Source: CAIKBL01 sp043734785 (lineage in GTDB: Bacteria; Pseudomonadota; Gammaproteobacteria; Ga0077536). From it: a stretch of DNA of 13,760 bases. The position numbers and the translations under genes are program-made. Position 1 is the stretch's first letter. Every line of letters starts with the position of its first letter. The stretch lies in assembly GCA_043734785.1 (NCBI GenBank), contig JAYTEX010000314.1, positions 1 to 13,760 on the forward strand, written 5' to 3'. This document shows positions 1-6,533 of the stretch, in pieces. A model generated the notes under the pieces. The model ran no database searches, was not told the origin of the DNA, and saw nothing but the letters and a program-made list of their open reading frames with translations.

Positions 1-678
1 CCGCTGCCACCCGCCATTGCGAATGGCATCGAAGAGCGGTTGGGCGTGAAAGTCCGGCAGGGTTTCGGCATGACCGAGCTTGCCGGGGCAAGCCATGTCC
101 AACGTCCGGATGATCCAGCGCTGTCGGTCGGCGTGGCGTTACCGAATGTGTACTGGAAGGTGGTCGACCCGGGTAACGGTGCGCTGCTCGGGCCCGGCGC
201 CCAGGGCGAGATCTGCATCCAGTCCCCCGCCATGATGCGCGGCTACCTGAATCGCAATGATGCGACCGCCGCGACCATCGATGCCGACGGCTGGCTGCAC
301 ACCGGCGATCTGGGCTACGGTGATGAGGCCGGCCGCTGCTTTCTGGTCGACCGCATGAAAGAGTTGATCAAGTTCAAAGGCTACCAGGTGGCGCCAGCTG
401 AACTCGAAGCCGTGCTGTTGAGTCACCCGGCGGTTGCTGACGCGGGATGTATTGCGTTTCCGGATGACGAGGCGGGCGAAGTCCCCGTCGCGTATGTCGT
501 GCGTCGGGGAGAAGTGGATGCCGAGACGCTGATGGCCTATGTTGCGGCCAAGGTCGCGCCCTATAAAAAATTGCGCGCGATAGAATTTATCGATGCCTTG
601 CCGAAATCCCCGGCCGGAAAATTGCTGCGCCGAGTGTTGCTTGAGCGTTCGCGCGCCACGGGTGCTTTCGCGGTATGA
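1..678 (+). CDS. Acyl-CoA ligase (4-coumarate-CoA ligase-like, ANL superfamily), C-terminal part
   Basis: ATP-dependent carboxylate-CoA ligase that would activate an aromatic or fatty acid through an acyl-adenylate. The reading frame is open from base 1, so the start and the N-terminal half lie outside the window; 225 codons are visible. Adenylation-core motifs are seen in order: QGFGMTEL (A5-type), GYLNRNDAT, then DGWLHTGDLGY with the ribose-binding Asp (A7-type). The hinge follows at VDRMKELIKFKGYQV (A8-type). The C-terminal lid domain ends with PKSPAGKLLRR, whose Lys (codon 619-621) is the usual adenylation lysine. All key residues are present, so this end looks functional. The gene converges on the dioxygenase gene, with 48 bases between the stops. 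The CoA-ligase assignment is secure from the motifs. The acid substrate is not determinable; a catabolic role is inferred from the neighbours. Confidence 0.93.
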   Translation, partial: PLPPAIANGIEERLGVKVRQGFGMTELAGASHVQRPDDPALSVGVALPNVYWKVVDPGNGALLGPGAQGEICIQSPAMMRGYLNRNDATAATIDADGWLHTGDLGYGDEAGRCFLVDRMKELIKFKGYQVAPAELEAVLLSHPAVADAGCIAFPDDEAGEVPVAYVVRRGEVDAETLMAYVAAKVAPYKKLRAIEFIDALPKSPAGKLLRRVLLERSRATGAFAV

Positions 679-726
679 CCAGAAGCGATCGTGACGCAGG
701 CCGCTCGAGAACCGACATTTCTGCCA

Positions 727-1605
727 CTAGATTGTGCGCGGCTTATGACCCCAAATGCTGGGCCGATCAAACGTGCGCGTTGCCCAACCGGCTTCGACCA
801 GGTCGAAATTGGACCAGCCGATTTCGATCGCGAAGCGGGATGGCGTGGCGGCATAGAACGAGATCCCATGGTCGTTTGGGTGTTGTCCAAGCGAATTTCG
901 GATCGCGTAAGGTGATTCGATAAACCGGTCGTAAGTCCTGCCCATATCCTCAAATTCCTGCATCTGCAGGTAGAAATGATCGATGTTCTGCGCCAGCTTG
1001 GCCTCGACGAAAGCAACCGAATGATGGCGGGTATTCGCATGCAGAAACATCGCGCGCAATGCGCTGCCATCAGGCATCGGGAGGAAGATGTAGTCGCTCA
1101 CCCGCATGCCGAGGATGTCACAGTACAGTGCCCGCGCGGCGGCGAAATCAGGATGCCCGGCCACATAGTGACCGATCCCCTTAACGCCAGTCACGAAGCC
1201 ACTCTTGAGCGCGGTCGACCTGCGAGGGTGTGGGGCCATGGCGGGCGCGCAGAATAGTTCGACCGGATTCCCGGCGTCATCTGCAAAATAAACGAATTCG
1301 TCCACCCCGCGCTCATGTGCAGCCGAAGCGTGACCGCGCTCCACTGCGTAGCCGGCGTTCGTCAGGCGCACCGCCAGGGCCGCGAGGGTGTGGCTGTCAT
1401 TGACTTCCCAACCCGCGTACACCAGATCCTCGCGCGCACCGCGTTTGAAGATTAAGCGACGATCATGGTCGTCCATCCGCGCAGTCAGGAGATCGGCATC
1501 GTGACGGTCGGTGTGCAGACCCACCAGATCTCTGCTGAAGGCTTCCCACGCATCGAGGTCGCTGACCTCGAATCCGAAATAGCCAAGCCGCATGACAGCA
1601 TTCAT
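727..1605 (-). CDS. Extradiol ring-cleavage dioxygenase (VOC superfamily, BphC-like, two-domain)
   Basis: Likely Fe(II)-dependent enzyme that opens a catecholic ring next to the diol (meta-cleavage). The 292-residue length is normal for two-domain BphC/type I extradiol dioxygenases. An N-terminal VOC module (about 5-120) is followed by a catalytic module (about 140-270). Metal-ligand candidates are His146 (GIGHYV), His210 (NIDHFY) and Glu261 (FAIEIGW), matching the BphC pattern His146/His210/Glu260. The second-shell residues are also in register: His195 (RHHSVAF), His242 (LGQHPNDH) and Tyr251 (ISFYAATPS). This argues for an active dioxygenase rather than a metal-free VOC protein. The start is fixed by a strong AAAGGAGG site 7 bases upstream. 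It is transcribed divergently from the FAD hydroxylase, which could supply its catechol. Substrate is not determinable; biphenyl-, steroid- or arylpropionate-derived catechols are all possible. Confidence 0.88.
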   Translation of the reverse strand: MNAVMRLGYFGFEVSDLDAWEAFSRDLVGLHTDRHDADLLTARMDDHDRRLIFKRGAREDLVYAGWEVNDSHTLAALAVRLTNAGYAVERGHASAAHERGVDEFVYFADDAGNPVELFCAPAMAPHPRRSTALKSGFVTGVKGIGHYVAGHPDFAAARALYCDILGMRVSDYIFLPMPDGSALRAMFLHANTRHHSVAFVEAKLAQNIDHFYLQMQEFEDMGRTYDRFIESPYAIRNSLGQHPNDHGISFYAATPSRFAIEIGWSNFDLVEAGWATRTFDRPSIWGHKPRTI

Positions 1606-1612
1606 CTTCTAT

Positions 1613-1620
1613 CCTCCTTT
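1613..1620 (-). promoter_or_regulatory. Strong Shine-Dalgarno site for the dioxygenase gene
   Basis: On the minus strand this reads AAAGGAGG, ending 7 bases before the ATG at 1605. It is nearly fully complementary to the 16S anti-SD sequence and decides the start codon. Confidence 0.85.
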
Positions 1621-1803
1621 CGATGCACACGTGTTCGCCTGAGCCGGAACGGAGTCGCTGCGCGCACGCAGCTGCCGCACATCGCCCGTAATGTATCAAT
1701 CACGTTATTTTTAGACATCCCCCACGCGAGAAGCCTCCGCGCAGAAATATCTCCACCGCTAGCGTTTCGCTTGCTTCTCAACCACAACCTCTCTAGCCTC
1801 ATA

Positions 1804-1821
1804 CTGTCATTATCATTACAG
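1804..1821. promoter_or_regulatory. Operator-like inverted repeat before the FAD hydroxylase gene
   Basis: The 18-base sequence CTGTCATTATCATTACAG is an imperfect palindrome. The CTGT and ACAG outer arms are perfect, and the inner bases match in the pattern CTGTnATnATnATnACAG. It ends 11 bases before the hydroxylase start codon. It lies in a 227-base divergent intergenic region (1606-1832) that also contains a short AGCG-TTT-CGCT repeat near 1760-1770. Position and symmetry suit a dimeric repressor binding site controlling one or both divergent genes. No regulator gene is present in the window, and no convincing -35/-10 pair could be placed, so the role is inference only. Confidence 0.35.
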
Positions 1822-1832
1822 ATAAAATCGGA

Positions 1833-3485
1833 ATGACCCCAGCTACCGATATCCCCGTGCTGATCGCGGGCGGTGGTCCCGTCGGCACCACCCTCGCACT
1901 CGATCTGGCCTACCGCGGCGTGTCCTCGATCGTGGTCGAAGAGCGCCTCGCGATGCCGCCCAACCCGAAATGTAATACGACTAACGCGCGTTCGATGGAA
2001 CATTTTCGACGCCTCGGTTGCGCCGACGCCATCCGTCGCGTGGGATTGCCGCTCGATCGCCCCACCGATGTGGTGTATGCGACGCGCTGGGTGGGCAAGG
2101 AACTGACGCGCTATCGTTTGCGTTCCTCCCAGGAGGTCCTGGCTCAAGTCCCGCACTGTGGCGCCATCGACGATCACTGGCCGACACCGGAGCCGCAGCA
2201 TCGCGTGTCACAACTCGCAATGGAACCGGTACTGCGCGCCCACACCCGCCAATTCTCGCAGTGCGATTATCGGGAAGGCTGGCGGTTTATCTCCTTCGTA
2301 GAAGCTACCGATCATGTCGATTGCGTGGTTCAGGAGTGCGCGAGCGGTGCGCAACATCGCATCAGATGTCGCTATCTGGTGTCGTGTGAGGGCGGACAAA
2401 GCCGCATTCGTCGCGATATCGGCGCCCGCCTCGAAGGTCGCGAATGCGTATCGAAATTCTGCACGACCTACCTGCGCTCTGAGGCACTCAATGCGCTGTG
2501 GCCGCACCCACCCGCCTGGATGCATCGCCTCTATAACGCCGATGGCGAAAGCCACGTCGTGTCGATCAATGGGCGAGATCTTTGGCTGCACCATTCGATC
2601 CTGGGACCGGACGGCGATCTCGATGCGCATGACCACCGCGCGGCGATCAGCCATGCGCTCGGCCCCGAGGTCGACTACGAGGTCCTTGGTCAGGAACGCT
2701 GGACGGCGCGCGCGATGGTGGCCGATCGCTACCGTAACGGCCGCGTGTTTCTGTGTGGTGACGCCGCGCACATCTGGATCCCGATGGGCGGTTTCGGCAT
2801 GAATGCAGGGGTCGAGGACGCCGTCAATTTGTCCTGGAAGTTAGGGGCTGTGCTGTGCGGCTGGGCCGCCCCCGCGATCCTCGACAGCTACGAAGCCGAG
2901 CGTCGTTCGATCGGGCAACTCGTTGCCGCCTCGGCCGCCAAAATTTTTGAAGACCTCTACCGAATTCCCGTGCAGGAGGCTTTATTCGAGGCTGAGGGGC
3001 CGGCGGCTGACGCGCGCCGCGCCGAAATTGGGCGCCTGATTACCCAGCACAATGTCGCGGAGTTCGACAGCATTGGCATGCAACTGGGCGTGACCTACAC
3101 CGAGTCGCCGATCATCTGCTACGACGGCGCGACGCTGCCTCCCTTCGCGATCAATCATTACACCGAATCTTCGTGCCCTGGGGTCCGCGCGCCACACTTC
3201 TGGCGCAGCGCGGGCGGGGCGCTATTCGACCAGCTTGGTCGGGGGTTCACTTTGTTGCGGATCGGTCCACAGGCGCCAGCGGCAACCGAACTCGTCGCAG
3301 CGTTCACCACTCGCGGTATCCCGCTCAAGGTCCTCGACGTCCACGAAGCGATTGCGAACCAGAAGTACCAAGGCTATCCCTTGGTCCTGATTCGACCAGA
3401 TCAGCACATCGCCTGGCGTTCAATGCAGCCCCCGGCAGACGTCATGGCCATCGTAAACACCGTGACGGCAACAATGCCCAACTAG
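1833..3485 (+). CDS. FAD-dependent aromatic hydroxylase (PheA/TfdB/MhpA-type class A monooxygenase)
   Basis: NAD(P)H- and O2-dependent flavin monooxygenase that would hydroxylate a phenolic ring, giving the catechol for ring cleavage. It has 550 residues, normal for members with a C-terminal thioredoxin-like domain. The N-terminal Rossmann motif is IAGGGPVGTTLALDLA (11-26), followed by a NARSMEHFRRLG segment (51-62) typical of this subgroup. The second FAD motif is GRVFLCGDAAHIWIPMGGFG (303-322), whose Gly-Asp binds the FAD ribose, followed by NAGVEDAVNLSWKL. The conserved DG motif near 181-192 reads YLVSCEGGQSRI, with Glu where Asp is usual. The ribosome site is weak (AATCGGA), but the ATG sits just before the dinucleotide-binding strand, so the start is credible. 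The lactonase-like gene follows after 15 bases, probably in one operon. The exact substrate is unknown. Confidence 0.9.
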   Translation: MTPATDIPVLIAGGGPVGTTLALDLAYRGVSSIVVEERLAMPPNPKCNTTNARSMEHFRRLGCADAIRRVGLPLDRPTDVVYATRWVGKELTRYRLRSSQEVLAQVPHCGAIDDHWPTPEPQHRVSQLAMEPVLRAHTRQFSQCDYREGWRFISFVEATDHVDCVVQECASGAQHRIRCRYLVSCEGGQSRIRRDIGARLEGRECVSKFCTTYLRSEALNALWPHPPAWMHRLYNADGESHVVSINGRDLWLHHSILGPDGDLDAHDHRAAISHALGPEVDYEVLGQERWTARAMVADRYRNGRVFLCGDAAHIWIPMGGFGMNAGVEDAVNLSWKLGAVLCGWAAPAILDSYEAERRSIGQLVAASAAKIFEDLYRIPVQEALFEAEGPAADARRAEIGRLITQHNVAEFDSIGMQLGVTYTESPIICYDGATLPPFAINHYTESSCPGVRAPHFWRSAGGALFDQLGRGFTLLRIGPQAPAATELVAAFTTRGIPLKVLDVHEAIANQKYQGYPLVLIRPDQHIAWRSMQPPADVMAIVNTVTATMPN

Positions 3486-3500
3486 CGAGAGGGCTCTGTC

Positions 3501-4376
3501 ATGCAAGAAATTGTGGCACGCAAGTTAGCGGGAGGGCTTTTATTCGGCGAAGGTATCCGCTGGACCGGAGAGGCCATCGTGCTCTCGGACATGCTGGGCC
3601 GGAGAGTGGTCCGGGTGCATCCTGAGTCAGGCACCGTGGAGACCCTGGTCGAGGTCGAAAACCAGCCCAACGGGCTCATCGTGCTGCCGAACGGCGACCT
3701 GATCATCAATTCAATGTTCGATCGCAAACTCCTGCTGCTGGCGGCCGGTAAACTCAGCGAGTACTGCGATCTGTCTACGCTCGCGACCGGGTACCTGGGC
3801 GATATTGTCGACGATGGCAAGGGCGGCTATTACGTAGATGATGTCGGTGCGCGCGTGCTGCACGGCGAGAAGCCGGCGCCCGGCCGCTTGATCTATGTCG
3901 CGCCCGATCGCAGCGCGAAAGTGGTCAAGGACCAACTGGCCTTCGCCAACGGGGTGGTCATCTCGCCGGATTCACAACGGCTCTATCTCGCCGAGACGAT
4001 GACGTCGTCGATCAAGGTCTATGCCATCGGTTCGGGAGGCGCGCTGGGCGAGGGCAAGTTATTCGCTGATTTCACCGGCGTAAGCCGCATCGACGGAATG
4101 ACGATGGATGGCGAGGAGGGGTGCTGGGCGTGCCTCCTCGATACCGACCGCGTGGTCCGTGTGGCGCCAGACGGTGTGCGGACCCACGCCGTCGTAATCC
4201 CGGGCGGCGAGCCGATTGCCTGCACCCTCGGCGGCAAAGACGGCCGTCAGATGTTCATTACTGCCATTGAATCACTCGCAGGGAAGAACATCTTTGCGGA
4301 GATGATGGCCAAGCGCGTGCGCGCGAATGTCTGGACGGCCGAAGTACCGTTCTCGAAAGGGACGGCGCGGCCATGA
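3501..4376 (+). CDS. SMP-30/gluconolactonase/LRE-family hydrolase
   Basis: Six-bladed beta-propeller enzyme of the SMP-30 family, which hydrolyses lactones or esters using one divalent metal. The protein has 291 residues, the usual size. Metal ligands can be placed at Glu17 (LFGEGIRW), Asn150 (AFANGVVIS) and Asp198 (SRIDGMTM), matching Glu18/Asn154/Asp204 of mammalian SMP-30. The motif that usually reads N-D before the second blade reads GYLGDIVDDGKGGYYVDD here, so the substrate-contacting Asn is Gly (residue 100) and no Arg sits two residues before it. That suggests a substrate other than a sugar lactone. A GAGAGGG purine-rich site precedes the ATG. The gene starts 15 bases after the hydroxylase stop, pointing to co-transcription and a role on a lactone or enol-lactone in the same pathway. 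The family call is firm, the reaction inferred. Confidence 0.87.
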   Translation: MQEIVARKLAGGLLFGEGIRWTGEAIVLSDMLGRRVVRVHPESGTVETLVEVENQPNGLIVLPNGDLIINSMFDRKLLLLAAGKLSEYCDLSTLATGYLGDIVDDGKGGYYVDDVGARVLHGEKPAPGRLIYVAPDRSAKVVKDQLAFANGVVISPDSQRLYLAETMTSSIKVYAIGSGGALGEGKLFADFTGVSRIDGMTMDGEEGCWACLLDTDRVVRVAPDGVRTHAVVIPGGEPIACTLGGKDGRQMFITAIESLAGKNIFAEMMAKRVRANVWTAEVPFSKGTARP

Positions 4377-4721
4377 TCGATCCGCCTGGTGAGCGCTCGA
4401 AGCAGCAGAGGCAGCGTGGCACCACGCGGAAGCGAACACCCGCACGGGCGCCATCGGTGAACAGCACGTTGCGGTTAATGCCGTAGCGGAACCAGTGTTC
4501 GCTACAGGCAGGCCATGAATACGCCAGCGCATATCAGATCCCGATGCTGATCGAGTACGGATTATTCGAGCTTCGGCGTAGCTGTTTGAACCTGGGGCTG
4601 CCTGGGAGATGGAAGACAAATGGTTCCGAGGAACAATTTTAGGGGTATCCGAAGCAGTGGGTACCCTCACGATCGGCGCTCCTGCGCCTTCCTATGCGGT
4701 CACTTTCAGCGACGAATGACC
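4377..4721. other. 345-base stretch without an intact gene
   Basis: No open frame here has a plausible start, ribosome site and recognisable full product. Two pieces look like decayed coding sequence. One is a minus-strand segment resembling a MaoC hydratase (listed separately). The other is a plus-strand frame ending at 4719 (reading FEPGAAWEMEDKWFRGTILG, then on to a stop), which is interrupted by stops near 4514 and 4579. A 12-base palindrome GTTCCGAGGAAC lies at 4623-4634. No tRNA or terminator with a T-run was seen. Confidence 0.5.
4417..4533 (-). pseudogene. Possible MaoC-type enoyl-CoA hydratase remnant
   Basis: In one minus-strand frame this segment reads SEHWFRYGINRNVLF, then TDGARAGVRFRVVP. 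It resembles the internal MaoC/NodN-type segment that usually reads like YG-NRVRF-PVPVGSRVR. It is cut off on one side by a stop at about 4534 and runs on the other side into sequence with no further similarity, overlapping the lactonase gene antisense. No complete dehydratase could be encoded here. If genuine, it is a fragment of a beta-oxidation-type hydratase that once belonged to the catabolic cluster. The match rests on about 25 residues read by eye, so it could be chance. Confidence 0.33.
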
Positions 4722-5024
4722 TTAATCGCGGTCCATGCCATGGCGTTCAGGGGGCATGCGCTGATGCAGAATCCGCGTAACAAAAATGCCGCCGGTTTCC
4801 TGTCGATAAAACACGACATGGCGGCCATGCTCGAAACGTCGCAATCCAGCTCTGATTTCGTCACAAGCGCGACCGAGTGACGGTACGTCAGCAAGTTGCT
4901 GACAACACGCCTCAAGCTCGTTCAGATAGCGAACCGTCTGACTGGCGCCCCAAGTTTCGAGGGTATAGGCACCAATATCTAATAAGTCTGTTTCGGTACG
5001 ACGCGAGTAACGGGCAAGTAGCAT
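4722..5024 (-). CDS. parE: ParE/RelE-superfamily toxin
   Basis: Predicted toxin of a type II toxin-antitoxin pair. Characterised ParE proteins poison DNA gyrase, whereas RelE relatives cleave mRNA on the ribosome. The 100-residue protein has the ParE layout: an N-terminal strand and helix (YSRRTETDLLDIGAYT), a central helix (RYLNELEACCQQLAD), the segment PSLGRACDEIRAGLRRF, then the strand GRHVVFYRQ and the typical end TRILHQRMPPERH. The ATG at 5024 lies 3 bases after the antitoxin stop; an in-frame TTG at 5027 is the alternative start. This tight spacing implies translational coupling. The gyrase-inhibitor role is inferred from the family and from the ParD-type partner. The gene looks intact. 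Confidence 0.87.
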   Translation of the reverse strand: MLLARYSRRTETDLLDIGAYTLETWGASQTVRYLNELEACCQQLADVPSLGRACDEIRAGLRRFEHGRHVVFYRQETGGIFVTRILHQRMPPERHGMDRD

Positions 5025-5027
5025 CAA

Positions 5028-5285
5028 CTAGACAGGCATTGCAGGGAGATTGAGTTTTTCGCGAACGCGTTGGAAAACACCGGCTTCGGCAACGCCACTC
5101 GCGTCACCTTCATCGATGGAAGCGCGCAGGGCGGTAAGTTTTGTCTCGTATTCGCGCTCGCGGCGCTCCAGCGTGCGCAAGGCATCGCGCACCACTTCGC
5201 TGGCATTCTCGTAGCGGCCACTCGCGACTTTCGCCAGAACGAAGCTATCGAGCTCGTCGGTTAAGTTGACATTGCGGGTCGGCAT
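5028..5285 (-). CDS. parD: ParD-type ribbon-helix-helix antitoxin
   Basis: Antitoxin that would bind and neutralise the downstream ParE and repress its own operon. The chosen start at 5285 gives 85 residues. It begins MPTRNVNLTDELDSFV, with the ribbon strand (RNVNLT) and the two helices through GRYENASEVVRDALRTLE, the classic ParD fold. A charged C-terminal half (about 45-80) would wrap the toxin. A longer frame begins at 5333, but the 5285 start has a TAGGAG ribosome site 7 bases upstream and matches the family N-terminus; the extra 16 residues would overlap the operator. It is the first gene of a two-gene operon with parE. Confidence 0.88.
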   Translation of the reverse strand: MPTRNVNLTDELDSFVLAKVASGRYENASEVVRDALRTLERREREYETKLTALRASIDEGDASGVAEAGVFQRVREKLNLPAMPV

Positions 5286-5314
5286 GGCGTGGCTCCTACG
5301 GCTGTTGTTGCTTA

Positions 5315-5347
5315 AACCTAGCTTAATTGGCAAAGATTGCCAATTAA
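5315..5347 (-). promoter_or_regulatory. parDE promoter/operator with a perfect inverted repeat
   Basis: Bases 5323-5347 form a perfect inverted repeat with 11-base arms (TTAATTGGCAA) around a 3-base spacer AGA. It is centred 50 bases upstream of the parD start. On the minus strand a candidate -35 TTGGCA (5343-5338) lies inside the repeat, and a weak -10 TAGGTT (5320-5315) follows after a 17-base spacer. A ribbon-helix-helix dimer or ParD-ParE complex bound here would block the promoter, the usual autoregulation of such operons. The repeat is directly visible; promoter hexamers and binding partner are inferred. Confidence 0.68.
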
Positions 5348-5474
5348 TTAATGGTCTTAAACTGCATATTCTTATGAATAAAGGGAACGGAGGGATTATT
5401 TTTTAACCATTTTTGAAGCCGACGGCGCAACGGCTTAAACTCGTCGCCGACAACCAATTGCAAAAGAATTTGCG

Positions 5475-5577
5475 ATGCCAAGACGCCAACGAAATTGTCT
5501 TCCCGGGCTCCCCCACCATATCGTCCAACGCGGCAATAGTCGCAGCATTTTCTTTCGCGCCGAATATGACGCATCGG
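5475..5577 (+). pseudogene. 5' stump of a REP-associated tyrosine transposase (RAYT, Y1_Tnp family)
   Basis: From the ATG at 5475 the plus strand reads MPRRQRNCLPGLPHHIVQRG, then NSRSIFFRAEYDASA. This is the canonical N-terminus of REP-associated tyrosine transposases (MPR-R---PG-PHHI-QRGNNR---FF-E-D), including the His-His strand that contributes metal-binding histidines. Similarity stops at about residue 34. From there the frame runs antisense through the 3' end of the DUF808 gene, so the catalytic tyrosine helix and the rest of the usual 150-250 residues are missing. No REP hairpins were recognised next to it. It is a truncated relic, and its break lies within about 10 bases of the DUF808 stop codon. 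The function is lost. Confidence 0.75.
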
Positions 5578-5583
5578 CGCCGA

Positions 5584-6522
5584 TCAATGCCGAGCCGCGC
5601 TACCGCGCAAGCGCTTCGCCACGGTCAGAACCACGACCAGCAAAGTTCCGGCGAGTACACCGGTCAGCGCATCGAGGAGCAGCGGTGTCAGGAACCCGGC
5701 AGTGCCGCCGATCATGGGCATTTCGCCGAGTACCTGTGCTGCCGCATGAATGAGACCGTGTGCGCCAGAAATACCATGCGTAAGAATGCCGCCGCCGACC
5801 ATGAACATCGCGATTGTTCCGGCGATTGAGAGGAACTTCATCAACTTCGGCGCGGCGACTAGCAGGAACCTACCGAGTGCGCGAGTCGCCGCCTGACGTT
5901 TGGTACTGAGATAGAGCCCGGCGTCGTCGAGCTTCACGATGCAAGCGACGAGACCGTAAACGCCAACAGTCATCAGAATAGCGATGCCAGCCAGCACGAC
6001 GCATTGTTGCGTAAACGTGGCATTGGCGACTGTTCCGAGTGCGATGACAATGATCTCGGCGGACAGCACAAAATCGGTACGGATCGCGCCCTGGATCTTG
6101 TTCTGTTCGAAGGCGACCATATCGGTCTCCGGATCAATGATTGCCTCAACCAGCTCGACATGATGGGCGGTGTCTTCGTCCGGCTTATGTAGGAACTTAT
6201 GTGCTAGCTTTTCGGCACCTTCAAAACAAAGATAGGCGCCGCCGATCATCAGTAGCGGTGTAATCGCCCACGGGATGAACGCGCTGATCGCGAGCGCGGC
6301 CGGAACCAGAATCAGTTTGTTACGGGACGATCCGCGTGCGACTGCCCAGACGACCGGCAATTCGCGGTCCGCGCGGATGCCGGCTACTTGTTGCGCATTG
6401 AGTGCGAGATCGTCGCCGAGTACGCCGACGGTCTTTTGCGTTGCAACCTTGGTCATCGTCGCGACGTCATCGAGGAGGCTCGCGATGTCATCGATCAACG
6501 CAAATAAACTACTACCTGCCAT
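5584..6522 (-). CDS. DUF808 family inner-membrane protein (YedI-like)
   Basis: Membrane protein of the DUF808/YedI family, whose function is not established. The chosen start gives 312 residues, close to E. coli YedI. Recognisable features are the N-terminal MAGSSLFALIDDIASLLDDV, the soluble segment with KTVGVLGDDLALNAQQVAG, and the hydrophobic stretch ending GGAYLCFEGAEKLAH. These are followed by about five more hydrophobic segments (near FVLSAEIIVIALGTV, VVLAGIAILMTVGVYG, LSIAGTIAMFMVGGG and the C-terminal LTGVLAGTLLVVVLTVA). A longer frame starts at 6549, but the ATG at 6522 matches the family N-terminus, has an AGGA site 9 bases upstream, and avoids overlapping the hydrolase remnant that ends at 6534. 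The 3' end appears complete although the transposase stump abuts it. Confidence 0.85.
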   Translation of the reverse strand: MAGSSLFALIDDIASLLDDVATMTKVATQKTVGVLGDDLALNAQQVAGIRADRELPVVWAVARGSSRNKLILVPAALAISAFIPWAITPLLMIGGAYLCFEGAEKLAHKFLHKPDEDTAHHVELVEAIIDPETDMVAFEQNKIQGAIRTDFVLSAEIIVIALGTVANATFTQQCVVLAGIAILMTVGVYGLVACIVKLDDAGLYLSTKRQAATRALGRFLLVAAPKLMKFLSIAGTIAMFMVGGGILTHGISGAHGLIHAAAQVLGEMPMIGGTAGFLTPLLLDALTGVLAGTLLVVVLTVAKRLRGSAARH

Positions 6523-6533
6523 CGTTCTGTGTC

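Noticed and set aside
4272..4670. 132-codon minus-strand frame overlapping the lactonase 3' end
   Set aside because: Its composition is Ser/Ala/Arg-rich with no recognisable motif, and it overlaps a well-supported gene antisense. The MaoC-like segment in the same area lies in a different frame.
5416..5436. AAGCCG/CGGCTT hairpin between parDE and the RAYT stump, considered as a REP element or terminator
   Set aside because: It is only a 6-base stem with a 9-base loop, present once, without the conserved GTAG-type tetranucleotide of REPs or a T-run.
5344..5574. 76-codon minus-strand frame next to the parDE operator
   Set aside because: It is antisense to the transposase stump, lacks a ribosome site and resembles nothing. 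It is best explained as a shadow of the RAYT relic.
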